NCBI RefSeq assembly: GCF_037042905.1
Contig: NC_087250.1
Span: 1,527,501 to 1,591,500, forward strand
DNA from: Lytechinus pictus
Lineage: Eukaryota; Echinodermata; Echinoidea; Temnopleuroida; Toxopneustidae
Length of the DNA: 64,000 nucleotides
Reading direction: 5' to 3'
A program made the translations under genes and the position numbers. Of the stretch, positions 45,126 through 56,789 are shown piece by piece; the stretch's first letter is position 1, and every line of letters starts with the position of its first letter. Below the pieces are notes generated by a model. The model was given only the letters and a program-made list of their open reading frames with translations, ran no database searches and was not told the DNA's origin.

Positions 45126-45612
45126 TGAAACGAACCCCATATCAACGATGAATGGAGGGCCATTTCTTACTGAGAGTTAAAACTGTATCATGGTAATAAC
45201 TAGCCAGGGTGACAACGATCAGCAGCCAATTGCGATCAAAGTTTATATATGGTATAGTTTCGAAAATAGTGAAGTCATATCATAATGGGTCGTCTTTATG
45301 AAATGGGCTGATTGATCATTCACTTTTATTCCTTATAAAATCACCGGTTGAACCATATCAAATTACGAACCATCCGCAGAAGTGGAATAACGCTGTCATA
45401 GCATAGGAACCAGTTTTATAAAAGGTTTCGTCAGTTAAGCACACACATTACATTATCTCTCCATTCTTGTAACATTCTCCCATCCCCCCTCCTTGCATCT
45501 GTGTCCTCCATCTAAATTTCTAAATTTATCTCTCTTGTGGACTCCATCCATCTTTCCTCACACACACACACACACACACACACACCCACGCTCAACTCAT
45601 CTCTCCACTTTA

Positions 45613-46577
45613 CAGTGCGTATCAAAAAAAGTTAACACTTTGAAAAAGCCCTTGGAATTAAAAAATTATACAATATGTAATAATTTTTTCACATATTATC
45701 TTGGGCTTGGGTCTTATCTATCCAATGAAAGAAAAACTTTCGGAAGAATGTTACACTTGAGTGAGCACTGTCCATATTTTGTAAAGCTCGCATAATTGCG
45801 CAGAAATGCTCGTTTTCACGCTGTGTCAAGGGGAAAGGCCGAAATCAAACTTACCCTGCGAAACATTTCTCATACATTTCCCTTGCACTTTTAGTCAATT
45901 GAAATAAAACAGATACATTCAAGCATTTGTAACAATTTTGCCACCCAAATTGAAATTTCAACACTTAGGAAGCACAACCTTTACCCTTTTTGTGCCAGCT
46001 GGATCTGAATCTGAACAAAAGTTATATCAGACATCTCCAGCATTTTTTCACGAAGTTGTTATCATTTAATGTGGGTTTAGATTTCCTTTTTCATTTAATA
46101 CTTGTTTCTCCACACTTTTCCCGAGCTTGAAAATGATTAACCAAACAAAAAAATCATGCCTACGCCATTTCATGTAAATCACAGCTCAGTGTAAAGCAAA
46201 TATCGCCACGTTGGCCTCGGTGCGAGGGGGAGTGGGGTGGGGGCAATGCACTTTTTGAAGTGTTTTGGGCAAGGAAACAAGTTAAAGGTAAGAGATATAT
46301 TCAAATGATTTTTACTTGCTAAATACCACATGTTCTCCACGATTAAGGTCTACTTTTATTCGCATAACTGTTTCAAAGTTCTGCGCAAATCATTTTTCAC
46401 TACCTTTTCAAAATTAAGTAGTGCTCACCCAAGCGGACATATTTTTCAACAATTATATCGTCATTTGTTTAAATGGATCTGTACCAATGTTAAAATGTGG
46501 AAAAATCATCAGGATATTACAAACGTATAATTTTACAGGATTATTTTCCAAGTGTAACCTTTTTTTGATACTCACTG
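45613..46577. mobile_element. Tc1/mariner-like MITE in copy B flank
   Basis: The left end CAGTGCGTATCAAAAAAAGT follows TA. The right end, read inverted, is CAGTGAGTATCAAAAAAAGG. Terminal inverted repeats are about 25 bp. The interior matches the element at 54720-55640 (TTGAAAAAG, GAATGTTACACT, TTTTTGTTCCAGCTGGATCT-like). There is no intact transposase, so it is non-autonomous. It splits the minisatellite at the left edge of copy B. Confidence 0.8.
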
Positions 46578-46578
46578 C

Positions 46579-46732
46579 CATTAGCGTACCTACAGGGGGG
46601 GGGGGGGGGCAGGGGTGGGCACTCTGCCCCCCCCCCTGACGAGTCACAACCCATACAAAAGACATATACCTGCCCCCCCTGACGAGCTTCAAAGACCTGT
46701 ATTGCCCCCCCCCCCCCTGTTGAGCTTAAAGA

Positions 46733-46763
<31 letters not shown>

Positions 46764-46904
46764 CCTTGTCAATTTTTTTCTTGTACGAAAACCATTTTTG
46801 TTTTTATTGAAGACCTTTTTTTTTTTTTTTTTTTGGCTTGTCCAATTTTTGGGCGCCCGATTTTGCCCCCCCCCCCCCTGTGGAAAATCCTAGGTACGCC
46901 ACTG
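46579..46904. mobile_element. hAT-like MITE with 8-bp target duplication CTCACTGC
   Basis: The left end CATTAGCGTACC and the right end GGTACGCCACTG are inverted. CTCACTGC lies directly outside both (46571-46578 and 46905-46912). The target is the extreme right end of the mariner-like element at 45613. The interior is G-, C- and T-runs with CTTGTCAATTTTTT. No transposase. Confidence 0.85.
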
Positions 46905-48126
46905 CTCACTGCAATAACATTCTCCCCTTCCTCCTCCTTGTATCTCTGTCCTCCATCTACATCTATCTCTCTTGTGGACTCTATCCACCTTTTTCTCACG
47001 CACATTCTCTCTATACTCTAGTAACATTCTCCCATTTCCTCTTCCTCCCATCTCTGTCCTTCATCTATATCTGTCACTCTTGTGGACTTCCTCTTCAACA
47101 CACGCATAAACACACACTCACACAAACACTATGTATCTCTCAAATCAATCATCTTTCTCTTCTTCATTCCCTCTCTCTCTCTCTTTCCCTCTGTATAAAA
47201 TGTGATATGAATGATCATAGAGCTATCCAGGGAATGACCATATAAAACAGTGCACTCAACCCGCTCGCTCAGCTCACCACTCTCATTAATAGCCAATAAT
47301 AGTGTCTTCAGTCACATCACATTGCAGTAAATGTTGTTCGTAAAATTGATTGCTTTCATGTACATACACCAAATATTACATATACCTCAGACACAAAGTT
47401 AATGTGAAGCCGATTTTATTATTTACAAATATTCACAAGTTTACAGATATCATGGAATAAAGCAAACGAGATTTAATGTGTGTCTGCATTCAGCCTTAAA
47501 GAAGTGATTGAACAACAGAGTCCAATGTACAACATCTACGATCAGTGGCCCGGTAACACACAAATTTACGATCAATATGCTCATTGTAAATATTGATTCG
47601 GATCAGTTCATTCTAATTATTCTGAACAATTATGTACATTCAACCATGATCTTGATTTGCCATTGCCACTTACGATTGATCGCATATTTTTGTGTGAAAT
47701 GGTGACCGAATTGGATTTCCCAATACGTTTCTCTTGCTCAAAGACTGTGAACAATTGCTCTCAATTATTGTTCGAAATCAGCTTGCTCAAAATACACATT
47801 GACAAAAAAGGCAAAACTATTGTCATTTAAAGCCACCATTCCCAAAGGCTATAAATTACGCTCAAACGAATCAAAGTGAGATAGAAAATAAAAGAAGTTA
47901 CTCAAGTTGAAATTCTTTTGACGCCATGTAGATTCTCTGAAAGGCTAGAAAAAAACCGAGAAATATATCATTAAATGTTGGGCGGAAATACATTGAATAA
48001 AACAATTTCTCCTAGTTTGTGTCTTAAATGGCCAGCGACTCACAAACCTGCCTCATAAATAAACTGAAATGAATTTTCTAATTTACGATTCATGACGATT
48101 AAATATACAATGGTGCTTAAAAGTAA

Positions 48127-48288
48127 TACCTTGGTCACATTTGCTTTACGGCGGCCGTACGGCGAGTCGAAAACAGCCGTTTTATTAATTTTGATTCAAA
48201 CCACCTATATGTAGTTGGACAAAAAAATGTTAAAACGGCTGTTCTCGACTCGCCGTACGGCCGCCGTAGAGCAAATGTGACCAAGGTA
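48127..48288. mobile_element. PIF/Harbinger-like MITE, copy 2, with TAA target duplication
   Basis: Terminal inverted repeats of about 58 bp with two mismatches start TACCTTGGTCACATTTGCT and contain GGCGGCCGTACGGCGAGTCG. TAA flanks both sides (48124-48126 and 48289-48291). Copy A has uninterrupted sequence here (GGTGCTTAAAAGATGG at about 14416), so the insertion is specific to copy B. Confidence 0.85.
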
Positions 48289-49435
48289 TAAGCAATGGTA
48301 AGTGAATCCCACCAGAAATGCACTGATGCACGTCATGTGGATTGTTAACCAAACTATATTGAATGTTATATTTTGTCAAATGTTTTAAAAGATGGCAGAA
48401 TTTGAACAATTTCAAATATATGTTAATTTTCTGGTGGGTTCACAATTTTTTTTAACCACTACTGTACTTCATTTTATTAGAGAATATATCGCATTAAGGA
48501 ATAATATTACTTACATCATGCGCTTATCATAATAAATTATACATTAAGGGCTTTACATGATACGTTGGACATAACATTAACACGTTATATAATCATATAA
48601 TATATTTTAACCAAAATTATTTTGATAATTCTTTCTCATAGTTACTAAGAACATACGGTATGATGACTTTAAAGCAATTTTCCATATGGGCATCATTACT
48701 GTCGTTTATTTGCCTATTTCATCAAATATATAATGCAGCAAAATTAATTCCAACCTATTGCAGATACAGTTGCTGAATATCTTATCACTTGAGGATATTT
48801 TTGAAGCACAACCAGAGGTACCAACATAAAAAAGGACAATTATGTCATTATTCTAAAAGCTAAAATCATTATTCTGAAGAGCAACACATACAACTGATAT
48901 TATAGAAATCAATTTTTGCTAAAAACTAAAAGTATTTTTATCATTTTTTTCAGTACTTTTCTGCACGACGCTTTACTGACCAATAAGGTTCGACGTAATT
49001 CTTACCAAGTGATCTCAGCGCTATGGTGAAGATGAAAGAGCTTCAAATTTGCTTAGGATAAGAACGTTATCCTTATTATTGAATTAATTTTCAATTAAAC
49101 TCACAACAAGCATTGTGATTTCTAACAAATTGATAGATTATGAGGTCATGTAACATGATTTTCATAATATCATATCATTAAATGCGTACAAAGTAAAACC
49201 ACTTGAGAAGAAAAATAATCTCACCGACCCCCAAAATAGCTTCAATATTATTAACAGAATCAAGAATGAATGAATTCAACATTTCTACGCGCATATTGTT
49301 CATTACCGTTCACCCAAAGTTTGTAAAATGCAATCGATAACATCATCTGTACAATTATCTTTTATATTTTAATAACATATTATAATTTTAGTCATTGTAT
49401 TCTGGGAAATCATCTACACCATTATCATTAATATT

Positions 49436-49597
49436 ATCACGATCGTCATCATAATCATCATACTCATCATAATCATCATCATCATCATCATCATAATCAC
49501 CATCATAATCACCATCATTATCATCATCATCATCATCATCATCACCATCATCATCACCATCATCATCATCAGCAGCATCATTATCATCATCATCATC

Positions 49598-49629
<32 letters not shown>

Positions 49630-49636
49630 CATCATA
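49436..49636. repeat. CAT/ATC trinucleotide microsatellite, expanded only in copy B
   Basis: About 200 bases of (ATC)n with ACC and ATA interruptions. Copy A has only ACATCATCATCATTATTGTC at about 15920. The 77-codon Met/Ile frame on the minus strand is its translation. Confidence 0.95.
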
Positions 49637-50408
49637 ATTTTCACCATCTTGAGCCGTATGGTATCATGAATATAAAGAATAAGGTATTATATATGCCTTA
49701 TATTCACACAACAATCACTTAAGTCCCATGTATCAAAGAAATACACATAATTCCAAAAAATGTATTTTTCTACTGTGCATAAAAGAATGAAGAAATTTGC
49801 AGTTTGATTTAGCTATGAAACCATCAATCAAATTCCTATTACATAATATACTAGTTTCATAACCATCTCAGAAAACTGAATTATTTACAATATTACATTT
49901 TAAAACAAAATATTTATCAAGCAATGCTTACATCCTATATGTACAGGTAACAGGGCCCGAAAACAGGATTTTAAATGATTTTATATATGCACAAACACTG
50001 CAATTTATCATAATTGGTAATGGTCTTATTGAAAACAAATATTCAAAAGCAAACTGTTATTTTGAAATTCACTATTTTCAGTAATACTCTATAGTGGGTA
50101 TGCCTTTCTTAAAGGTTGTTTAAAAAATGGCTGAATATATTTCGTGTAAATACAATGATTTTCTCATTACTCTATCAAGTGTCAGATCACTGGTTTCTCA
50201 GTATATGAATATGTCAAAATATATAATTTTCTTCTCGAATATACATCATATTGAAATAATAATTTACAATCTTTTAACCCTCTCAGTAACGGGTTTTACA
50301 AACTCCATGATAATGCACATCAACATGACTATAGAGTATAAGGGATTAATGTATATTGTTGAAACAGATTCTACTCATCATCCCTGGCCAACAATCTTAT
50401 CCGTTTTC

Positions 50409-50450
<42 letters not shown>

Positions 50451-51561
50451 TTCTGTCCAATCTTCTCCCCCTTTACCTTCCTATTCCCCCCGCTCTCTCT
50501 CTCTCCATGCCAGTCAACCATGCAACATAACATAAACATGAGTGATATCCATGTCCCCCCTTTAATAAGTATCGGGTGTCGACTTGGCACGCCAATTAAG
50601 TTCCCTTAATCTTACTACGTTAATTACTTCATATATTATACACCGTTGAATTGATTAAACCTTGCATATAATTCTTCCTTTGTTTTTAATAAAGAATGAT
50701 GCCAACGGAAAATATATTTAAGGAAAACACACTCGGCCAGTATATAGGCTTATTAAAATTGGAATATTTCATGCGACGCCCTCCCATATGTTTGCACTGA
50801 AAAGGTCAAAATTAAGAAATCTACATTAAATCGTTTTCTAATCAATCTTGTCAGTGTCATGTTCTTCATGTTCGCGGATAGAAATCTAATTAAAACAGAG
50901 ATGTGGCACCAATGTTTAAATTAAAATTCTGGCAGGCTCATGCCATATTGTTAAGGAAGTTAAGTTATACATTTTCCATGAAAAGAATTAATATTTCATT
51001 CGCTCCGTGAGGATTGCCAGTCCAATTGAGGGTGAATGATTCTAATATATTTTGTGTTATATATCTTTGTTCAAATTTACGATAAATCTATGGATTCTTG
51101 TAAATTCTTGAATTAAGTTGTTCAGCCACTGCACTCAGTAGAATCTGATCAATGTCTGCACCTTCAAATCGTGAGTATGTTTGGTTATCTATCTTTCAAA
51201 TACCAGAAAATATGGAAATATAAAATATGACATTATGCCATTATGACTTTATTTGTTTTTATTTCCTTTTATTTCTACATTTACATCGGTATCAGAATGT
51301 CAAAATATACAAAGGTATTATATAACAAAACTGTAGTATTAGTCGTAATATAATTTGTGAAAATAAGTATTACAAGATGTATTATACATTTTGCAAAGCA
51401 ATACTTTCTAAATGAAATCCATCGTGGCGTGTAGGCTTGATGATGATGACGGCTCGTCATATTTTGTGCAATATGACCTCGCCAATAATATTTTCAACCA
51501 ATGGTATAGAAACCTATTTCCATATGCATGATACATGTTCTTGGATGCGGGAGTTATGGGG

Positions 51562-51567
51562 TTTATT
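51562..51567 (-). terminator. Probable poly(A) signal AATAAA of TRIM-like gene B
   Basis: AATAAA on the minus strand, about 170 bases past the stop, at the same relative position as in copy A. Confidence 0.5.
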
Positions 51568-51737
51568 TATGTTTTTTAAAGCAATGCCTATTGTTAACCG
51601 TGATGTGTAAAATGGATCAGAGTTATTAGGTCTTATTAGGCCTCACTGCTACAGATATTTAAATTATCCAAAGATTGTATTGTTCTGGTCAGTGTGTCTC
51701 ATATTCATCAAAGTGAATGATCCCGACATATCATCGT

Positions 51738-53573
51738 TTAGAATGTGAGTCGCTTTTCGAAGACAAGAACACTGTCTCCATCAAAAGCAATTATCTTGCC
51801 TGATGATGAGATCATTACACGAGATGATAAAAGGTGATATCCCCTGAGCCTTACATTGCATTGATCATTCCATAGAATAGGTCTATGATCAGTCAGTCTA
51901 GTTGATAGAGGGAATGACGTCACTCTTCTCTTCTTCACTTCATTCCCACTCATCACCTGATCAATTACACACGTCTTGCCCTCATCATCTGATGTCACGA
52001 CGTACAGGTCGTCTGTTATAGGATCAACACAGACATTACAGATGACATCAGTGTGGGGGATTTCCCTTTGACCACCCTGTCTGTCTATGATTAGTACTCT
52101 CTTATCAATATGGTTAGGTTGAGCGATGATGTGACCTGATGATAGCACACATCGCATCCGTACTTCCTCTTTACATGTGATGGTATTCACGATCTTACTA
52201 TCAGCTGGGTTGATGACGTATATCTTAGACTGCTTCATCTCAGCAGCGATGATCATCCCATCACGGTCAACAGCTACATCCACCCATGAGGCATCGCGCG
52301 TTGTGTTTTTTGGAATTGTGACGTCATTGATGCGCATCCATTGTCTGTCATACACACTGATGCATCCAGTCAAACTGTCCCCTGTACAACTTTTACACAG
52401 TCTACCACATACTATCTTGTCATCATTCAGTACTGCAAAGGAGCGAACCCATGATGTATCAGTACCTGTTATCACTCTCTTAGTCTTAGTGTCCATATCT
52501 AACATGTATATATGGCCACCTGACCACCAGTCGGTGATGATCACATTACATTCATCTATGCAACCAACAATACATGGGAGTTTGACTTTATCTTTGACAC
52601 TGATTGTATCACTAAGCATCCACTCGCCATCATACCCACCAATCCTACCATTATACTTCTCTCTCCCAACACTCTTCTCAAACCTTACACCTGATATTCT
52701 ATCAGTGATTTGTTTCACATTATTCTTATAAAGTGGTTTCTTTAGTTTATCACTCACTGACATGTTCACACTATGACCATCTTTAACAATGTTTTTATCG
52801 TCTTCTAGTACTGTATCTATGGTTTGTATTGCATTCTCTATTGTTTTTGTGTCATCCTGTAATGATTTCATCAACTCTCTGATCTTCCTATCCTTCTCTT
52901 TAACAATGTTATCAATGTCTCTATGAAGACCAATCTTCTTACTGTCCATGTGTCTTTGTCTAATCTGTGCATTTGTATGGATTAATTCAAGTTGTTTCTC
53001 CCTCTCTTCATTGTTCTTTCTAATCTTCTCATTGATCTTCATAATCTCTTCTTGAAGTACTTGATTCTGATCATCAAATTCTTGGTTGATTTTGTCAGCC
53101 TCCATCTTCTCTTTGACTTTATCTGTGTTGATTGCATCCTTGATTATGGAATTAACTTCATCTGTCAAAGCTTGTAGATGTGTGTCTGTGTCTTTCGTGC
53201 ATTGGTCAATTTCACCTTCATAAAGACGACCTTCTTTTAATTTGTCCCGCCCTTTTTCTTTTATACTTGTAAGATTTGCTTGAAGGTCTCCAATTGCGAC
53301 ATCCATATTTTGTCGCACACATGGGTCTAAATGATCTAATGCACAAAAAGCACACAACGGTTTACCATGACTTTTACAATATAATTTTACCTTTTCATCA
53401 TGTTCTTCACAATAAATATTTGGTACACCTCTTTTAACTCTTGCGACGCATCCTTCTTTAGAGGCGCAGTCATCACAGAGTCTCTTCTTCTCCTCCACGT
53501 AGTACGTCACATCTGTGATTGATTGACACTCATTTCCTTCACATTGTTGGTCTAGGGTGAAGTTAGTTGCCAT
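51738..53573 (-). CDS. TRIM-like B-box/coiled-coil/beta-propeller-like protein B, no RING
   Basis: 611 residues, a close paralogue of protein A. The start is MATNFTLDQQ (TTACCATGG context); in-frame sequence upstream is low-complexity Ser/Leu. It has a Cys-rich B-box 1-like segment (residues 11-45) and B-box 2 with C55, H58, C66, H69, C74, C77, H81 and C85, then a coiled coil (about 95-280) and a C-terminal propeller-like region ending VLVFEKRLTF. Most of the coiled coil is identical to A, but residues 71-111 agree at only about half of positions, including the loop between zinc ligands. Near the C-terminus (before RVMISSSGKII) B has 11 more residues than A. All zinc ligands are kept, so both genes look intact. 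A scaffold or innate-immune role is inferred from the family only. Confidence 0.85.
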   Translation of the reverse strand: MATNFTLDQQCEGNECQSITDVTYYVEEKKRLCDDCASKEGCVARVKRGVPNIYCEEHDEKVKLYCKSHGKPLCAFCALDHLDPCVRQNMDVAIGDLQANLTSIKEKGRDKLKEGRLYEGEIDQCTKDTDTHLQALTDEVNSIIKDAINTDKVKEKMEADKINQEFDDQNQVLQEEIMKINEKIRKNNEEREKQLELIHTNAQIRQRHMDSKKIGLHRDIDNIVKEKDRKIRELMKSLQDDTKTIENAIQTIDTVLEDDKNIVKDGHSVNMSVSDKLKKPLYKNNVKQITDRISGVRFEKSVGREKYNGRIGGYDGEWMLSDTISVKDKVKLPCIVGCIDECNVIITDWWSGGHIYMLDMDTKTKRVITGTDTSWVRSFAVLNDDKIVCGRLCKSCTGDSLTGCISVYDRQWMRINDVTIPKNTTRDASWVDVAVDRDGMIIAAEMKQSKIYVINPADSKIVNTITCKEEVRMRCVLSSGHIIAQPNHIDKRVLIIDRQGGQREIPHTDVICNVCVDPITDDLYVVTSDDEGKTCVIDQVMSGNEVKKRRVTSFPLSTRLTDHRPILWNDQCNVRLRGYHLLSSRVMISSSGKIIAFDGDSVLVFEKRLTF

Positions 53574-53591
53574 GGTAATCAGAGTAGTGAT

Positions 53592-54091
53592 CTGATGAAA
53601 ATGGAATACAAAAACATATTTTAAAAAGGGAAGATAGATAGATAGAGAGAGAGAGAGAGAGTGAGAGAGTAGATGGAGTGGTAAAGATTTATAAAGAGGG
53701 AGAGTTAGACTGGAGGGGGAGAGAGAATGCAAACAGAGATAGGGGTGAATTGAATAAGGGGGGTAGAGGTGGAGGGAGTGAGACAGAGTAGCGGTTAAAA
53801 ATAGAAAAAAAAAGAATAAATAAGAATGAGAGTAAGAATAGGGAAGAGATAAAGGGAGAGTAGGATGAAAAAGTTAGAAAAAGAGAGAAAGAGTGAGAGA
53901 GAGACAGAGATAAATAATAAGTCATAGAAACGACTTCTCTCCTTACGTTGGCAAATGACTTTATTGTGATTTTTTTTTCTTTTTAATCTTGAAAGATTTA
54001 AATTAGCGATGACATAAATTACAAGAACAAATATTTCTGAATGTTGTGATAAAATGAGAAAACATTTGTTTCTCACAGTTTGACATACTAC
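53592..54091 (-). other. Inferred 5'UTR intron of TRIM-like gene B
   Basis: Donor CAACAG then GTAGTATG and acceptor CATTTTCATCAG on the minus strand, both conserved with copy A. It is 500 bases, against 523 in A. The downstream exon starts 18 bases before the ATG. Confidence 0.45.
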
Positions 54092-54719
54092 CTGTTGTGG
54101 TAAGCTCTCCAAGATGCCTTATTCACCTAATATTTGCCGAAGATGGCGTGGTTACTTATGCAGCAGAAGGTTGAAAGTTTACTCCAGGCTGAAAATGATA
54201 TGAATTGAATAGAATAAAAAGAATAATGTCAGACAAATATTACAATGAAAATAGGGAATAATACAACTACGAAACCCTTCTCGGCATGGCTTTGTTAATA
54301 TAAATCTCCCGACCGTCTGGTTGTTATTACCTTACGAAATGAATGTAAGGTGATTTACTCAAGGTTTTTTCACAAAGAATGAGAAAATTGGAGTGACTTT
54401 TGATTTTATAAGTAAGATCATCTTTGCTTATTTTGTTACTGGGAGACATGTTGCACACGCATATACCATCAGTTGCATATTATAGTCCTACCAGTTTTCA
54501 AAAAATATTGTCAAGTTTAAAAATTCAGTTTCTCCGTTATTTTTAAAACTATAAATATGTTAGTCGAGTAGGCATTAACACTTTAAAATGTGACTACAAG
54601 ATGTGGAATGTATCATACCCACCCCCCCCCCCTCCCCATCTACCCCGATCATGGCTCACGAATTGAAGTTTGCGCTTGGTAGCTCCGTTTTTTTTATAAC
54701 GGATATTCTCTTGCTTTTA

Positions 54720-55640
54720 CAGTGTGTATCAATAAATAGTTTACACTTTGAAAAAGACACAACTTGGTGGGTAATCTGTTAACATATATTGTTGGGGTTG
54801 TGTCTCATCTTTCAAATGTAAAAAGATAATTTGACAGAATGTTACACTAAATTCAGCACTTTCCATGCTCATTTTCCACGCTGTGCCAATAAAAAAAGGG
54901 CGAAAACAAACTGACCGTGCGGTTCATTTCTCTTTTTTTTTTTGCATTTTCAGTCAAATGAATTTAAGGATACATTTGAACGTTCTGTGACAATGTTGCT
55001 AACAAACTAACATTTTTACCCGAGGTAAGCACAACCATTACCCTTTTTGTTCCAGCTGGATCTGAGGAAATATATGAATGTAAACGCCAAAAAAATATTT
55101 GAGATATTTCCAGCATTTTTTACTAAGCTATCATTTTTAGTGCATGAGTTTTCATTTCATTTTTCATTTTAATTCTTGTTTCTCGACACTTTTTTCGAGC
55201 ATGACAATGATTAAGAGAACGAAAATCATACCAAGCCATTTCATCTGAATCACATCTCCGTGAAAAGCCAGTTGCCATTATAATGACCTCGGTGTGTGGG
55301 GGACAGGGGCGCATTGGCGCTCTATGAACTATCGGGCAAGGAATAAAATTTAAAAAAGTAAAACATATTTTCAAACTACTATTCTTATAAAGTCAATGTT
55401 CTCTTCACGATCAATGTTTACCTTTATCCATATAACTATTTCTAATTTCTGCGCAAATCATTTTTCACGAACTTTTCAAAAGTAAGTGGTGCTCACTCAA
55501 GCACATTTTTTTAAGCAGTTATATCGTCATTCTATTAAAGAGACTTGTACCAATTTTTAATTGTGGAAAAAGCTTCAGGATAACATGAATATATTAGTAT
55601 CATTTTTATTCCCCTAAGTGGAAACCTTTTATACGCACTA
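54720..55640. mobile_element. Tc1/mariner-like MITE, second copy
   Basis: Left end CAGTGTGTATCAATAAATAG after TA; right end GGAAACCTTTTATACGCACT followed by A and TA. It matches 45613-46577 throughout at moderate divergence. It lies at the same position as the remnant at 21122 in copy A, so it was present before the segmental duplication. Non-coding. Confidence 0.75.
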
Positions 55641-56780
55641 TAAAGGAAAGGAAGAGATGAGCAAGAAGAAGTCATATCCCTTTTAACTGATATTAAAAAA
55701 AACATGCATCTGCAGACATTACTTACAAATCAGCTATAGTTTGGAATTATAACACTACACATATTCATAAGTACTCAATATAATAAGATAAGAGCCGTAT
55801 TCTTCCTAGAGATCACCAAGATTGATAAAGGAAACAAAATACTCATCTGAAAACCTAAACTACAAGAGCGTTTCCCCTATCCCATGGACAATTCTTTACT
55901 TTTAGTCTGTTAATGTTCCAAACAGACTATAAATAGAAATTCCGGCCAATATCGTTCTCTCAGAAGAGCATTTTATGAAGTATCATTTTCTCATGATCAT
56001 TGGTATACCGCCATCAACGACACAATGTGGAGAAGCCACTAGTTACAGGAGATCCTCCTCAGTTAGGTACAAAATCATTTCATCAAGTATTAAAACAAAC
56101 ATTTTCATGAATTAACCAATCAGCTAGATAATACTCAAGATGATCAATAAAATCTTTTGCGGGTAACAAGACGAACAAAATGTATTAAAATTTTATACAG
56201 AATCGAAGTAGATGTTGTACATGTTGTAGGAGTGTCTATTCTTATCACATGAATTTGGGGATTGTTTCTTTTGGCACAAATATGATGAAATGATATTCAC
56301 TCTTTATTTCAATTCAAACATAATACAACGTAATATGTATCAGATACAAACTAGCGGGCTTATACGAAAAACAGTAGAACATACAATGCATGGAAATTGA
56401 GACAGATAAACTGATCGTTCTCAATACTTATGTAAAATATTGTTTATTTCCTCGATAACAACCGATAAAATGACGTTGTAGGGTGTATCGACCTTTATAA
56501 CTCACCTTGTTTTTATTGATCCTCTTTTATGTATTATGACGTCACCTTCTATGATGATCTCTTGAAAAGAATGAATCTTTTTTAACGTTACTTTTAAACT
56601 TTATATAAACTTGGGATATCGATGAGTTGAACGACATCTAAGCTGTGTGACAAGATGGCGTGTATACATGATCAATGTCGTTACACGTCTATGGATTACG
56701 CAGTGGTAATTCCCTTATTTCGGGGGTAATTTTTCACACATGGCTAGGCTGTACTACAGTGAGTTGAATAAATATCAAAT
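55641..56780. other. Non-coding stretch
   Basis: No gene seen. The part around 56520-56580 (TATGACGTCACC then TATGATGATCTCTTGA) resembles 21890-21920 downstream of copy A. Confidence 0.45.
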
Positions 56781-56789
56781 ATGAATTGA

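Larger units (their letters stand above)
45430..54760. repeat. Segmental duplication copy B
   Basis: Same order and orientation as copy A (13096-21165), including a TRIM-like gene and its flanks. It is longer than A because of insertions at 45613-46577 (mariner-like), 46579-46904 (hAT-like) and 48127-48288 (Harbinger-like), plus expansion of a CAT microsatellite (49436-49636) and a CT microsatellite (about 50408-50448). Confidence 0.85.

Noticed and set aside
49414..49647. 77-codon Met/Ile-rich frame
   Set aside because: A translation of the ATC/CAT trinucleotide repeat.
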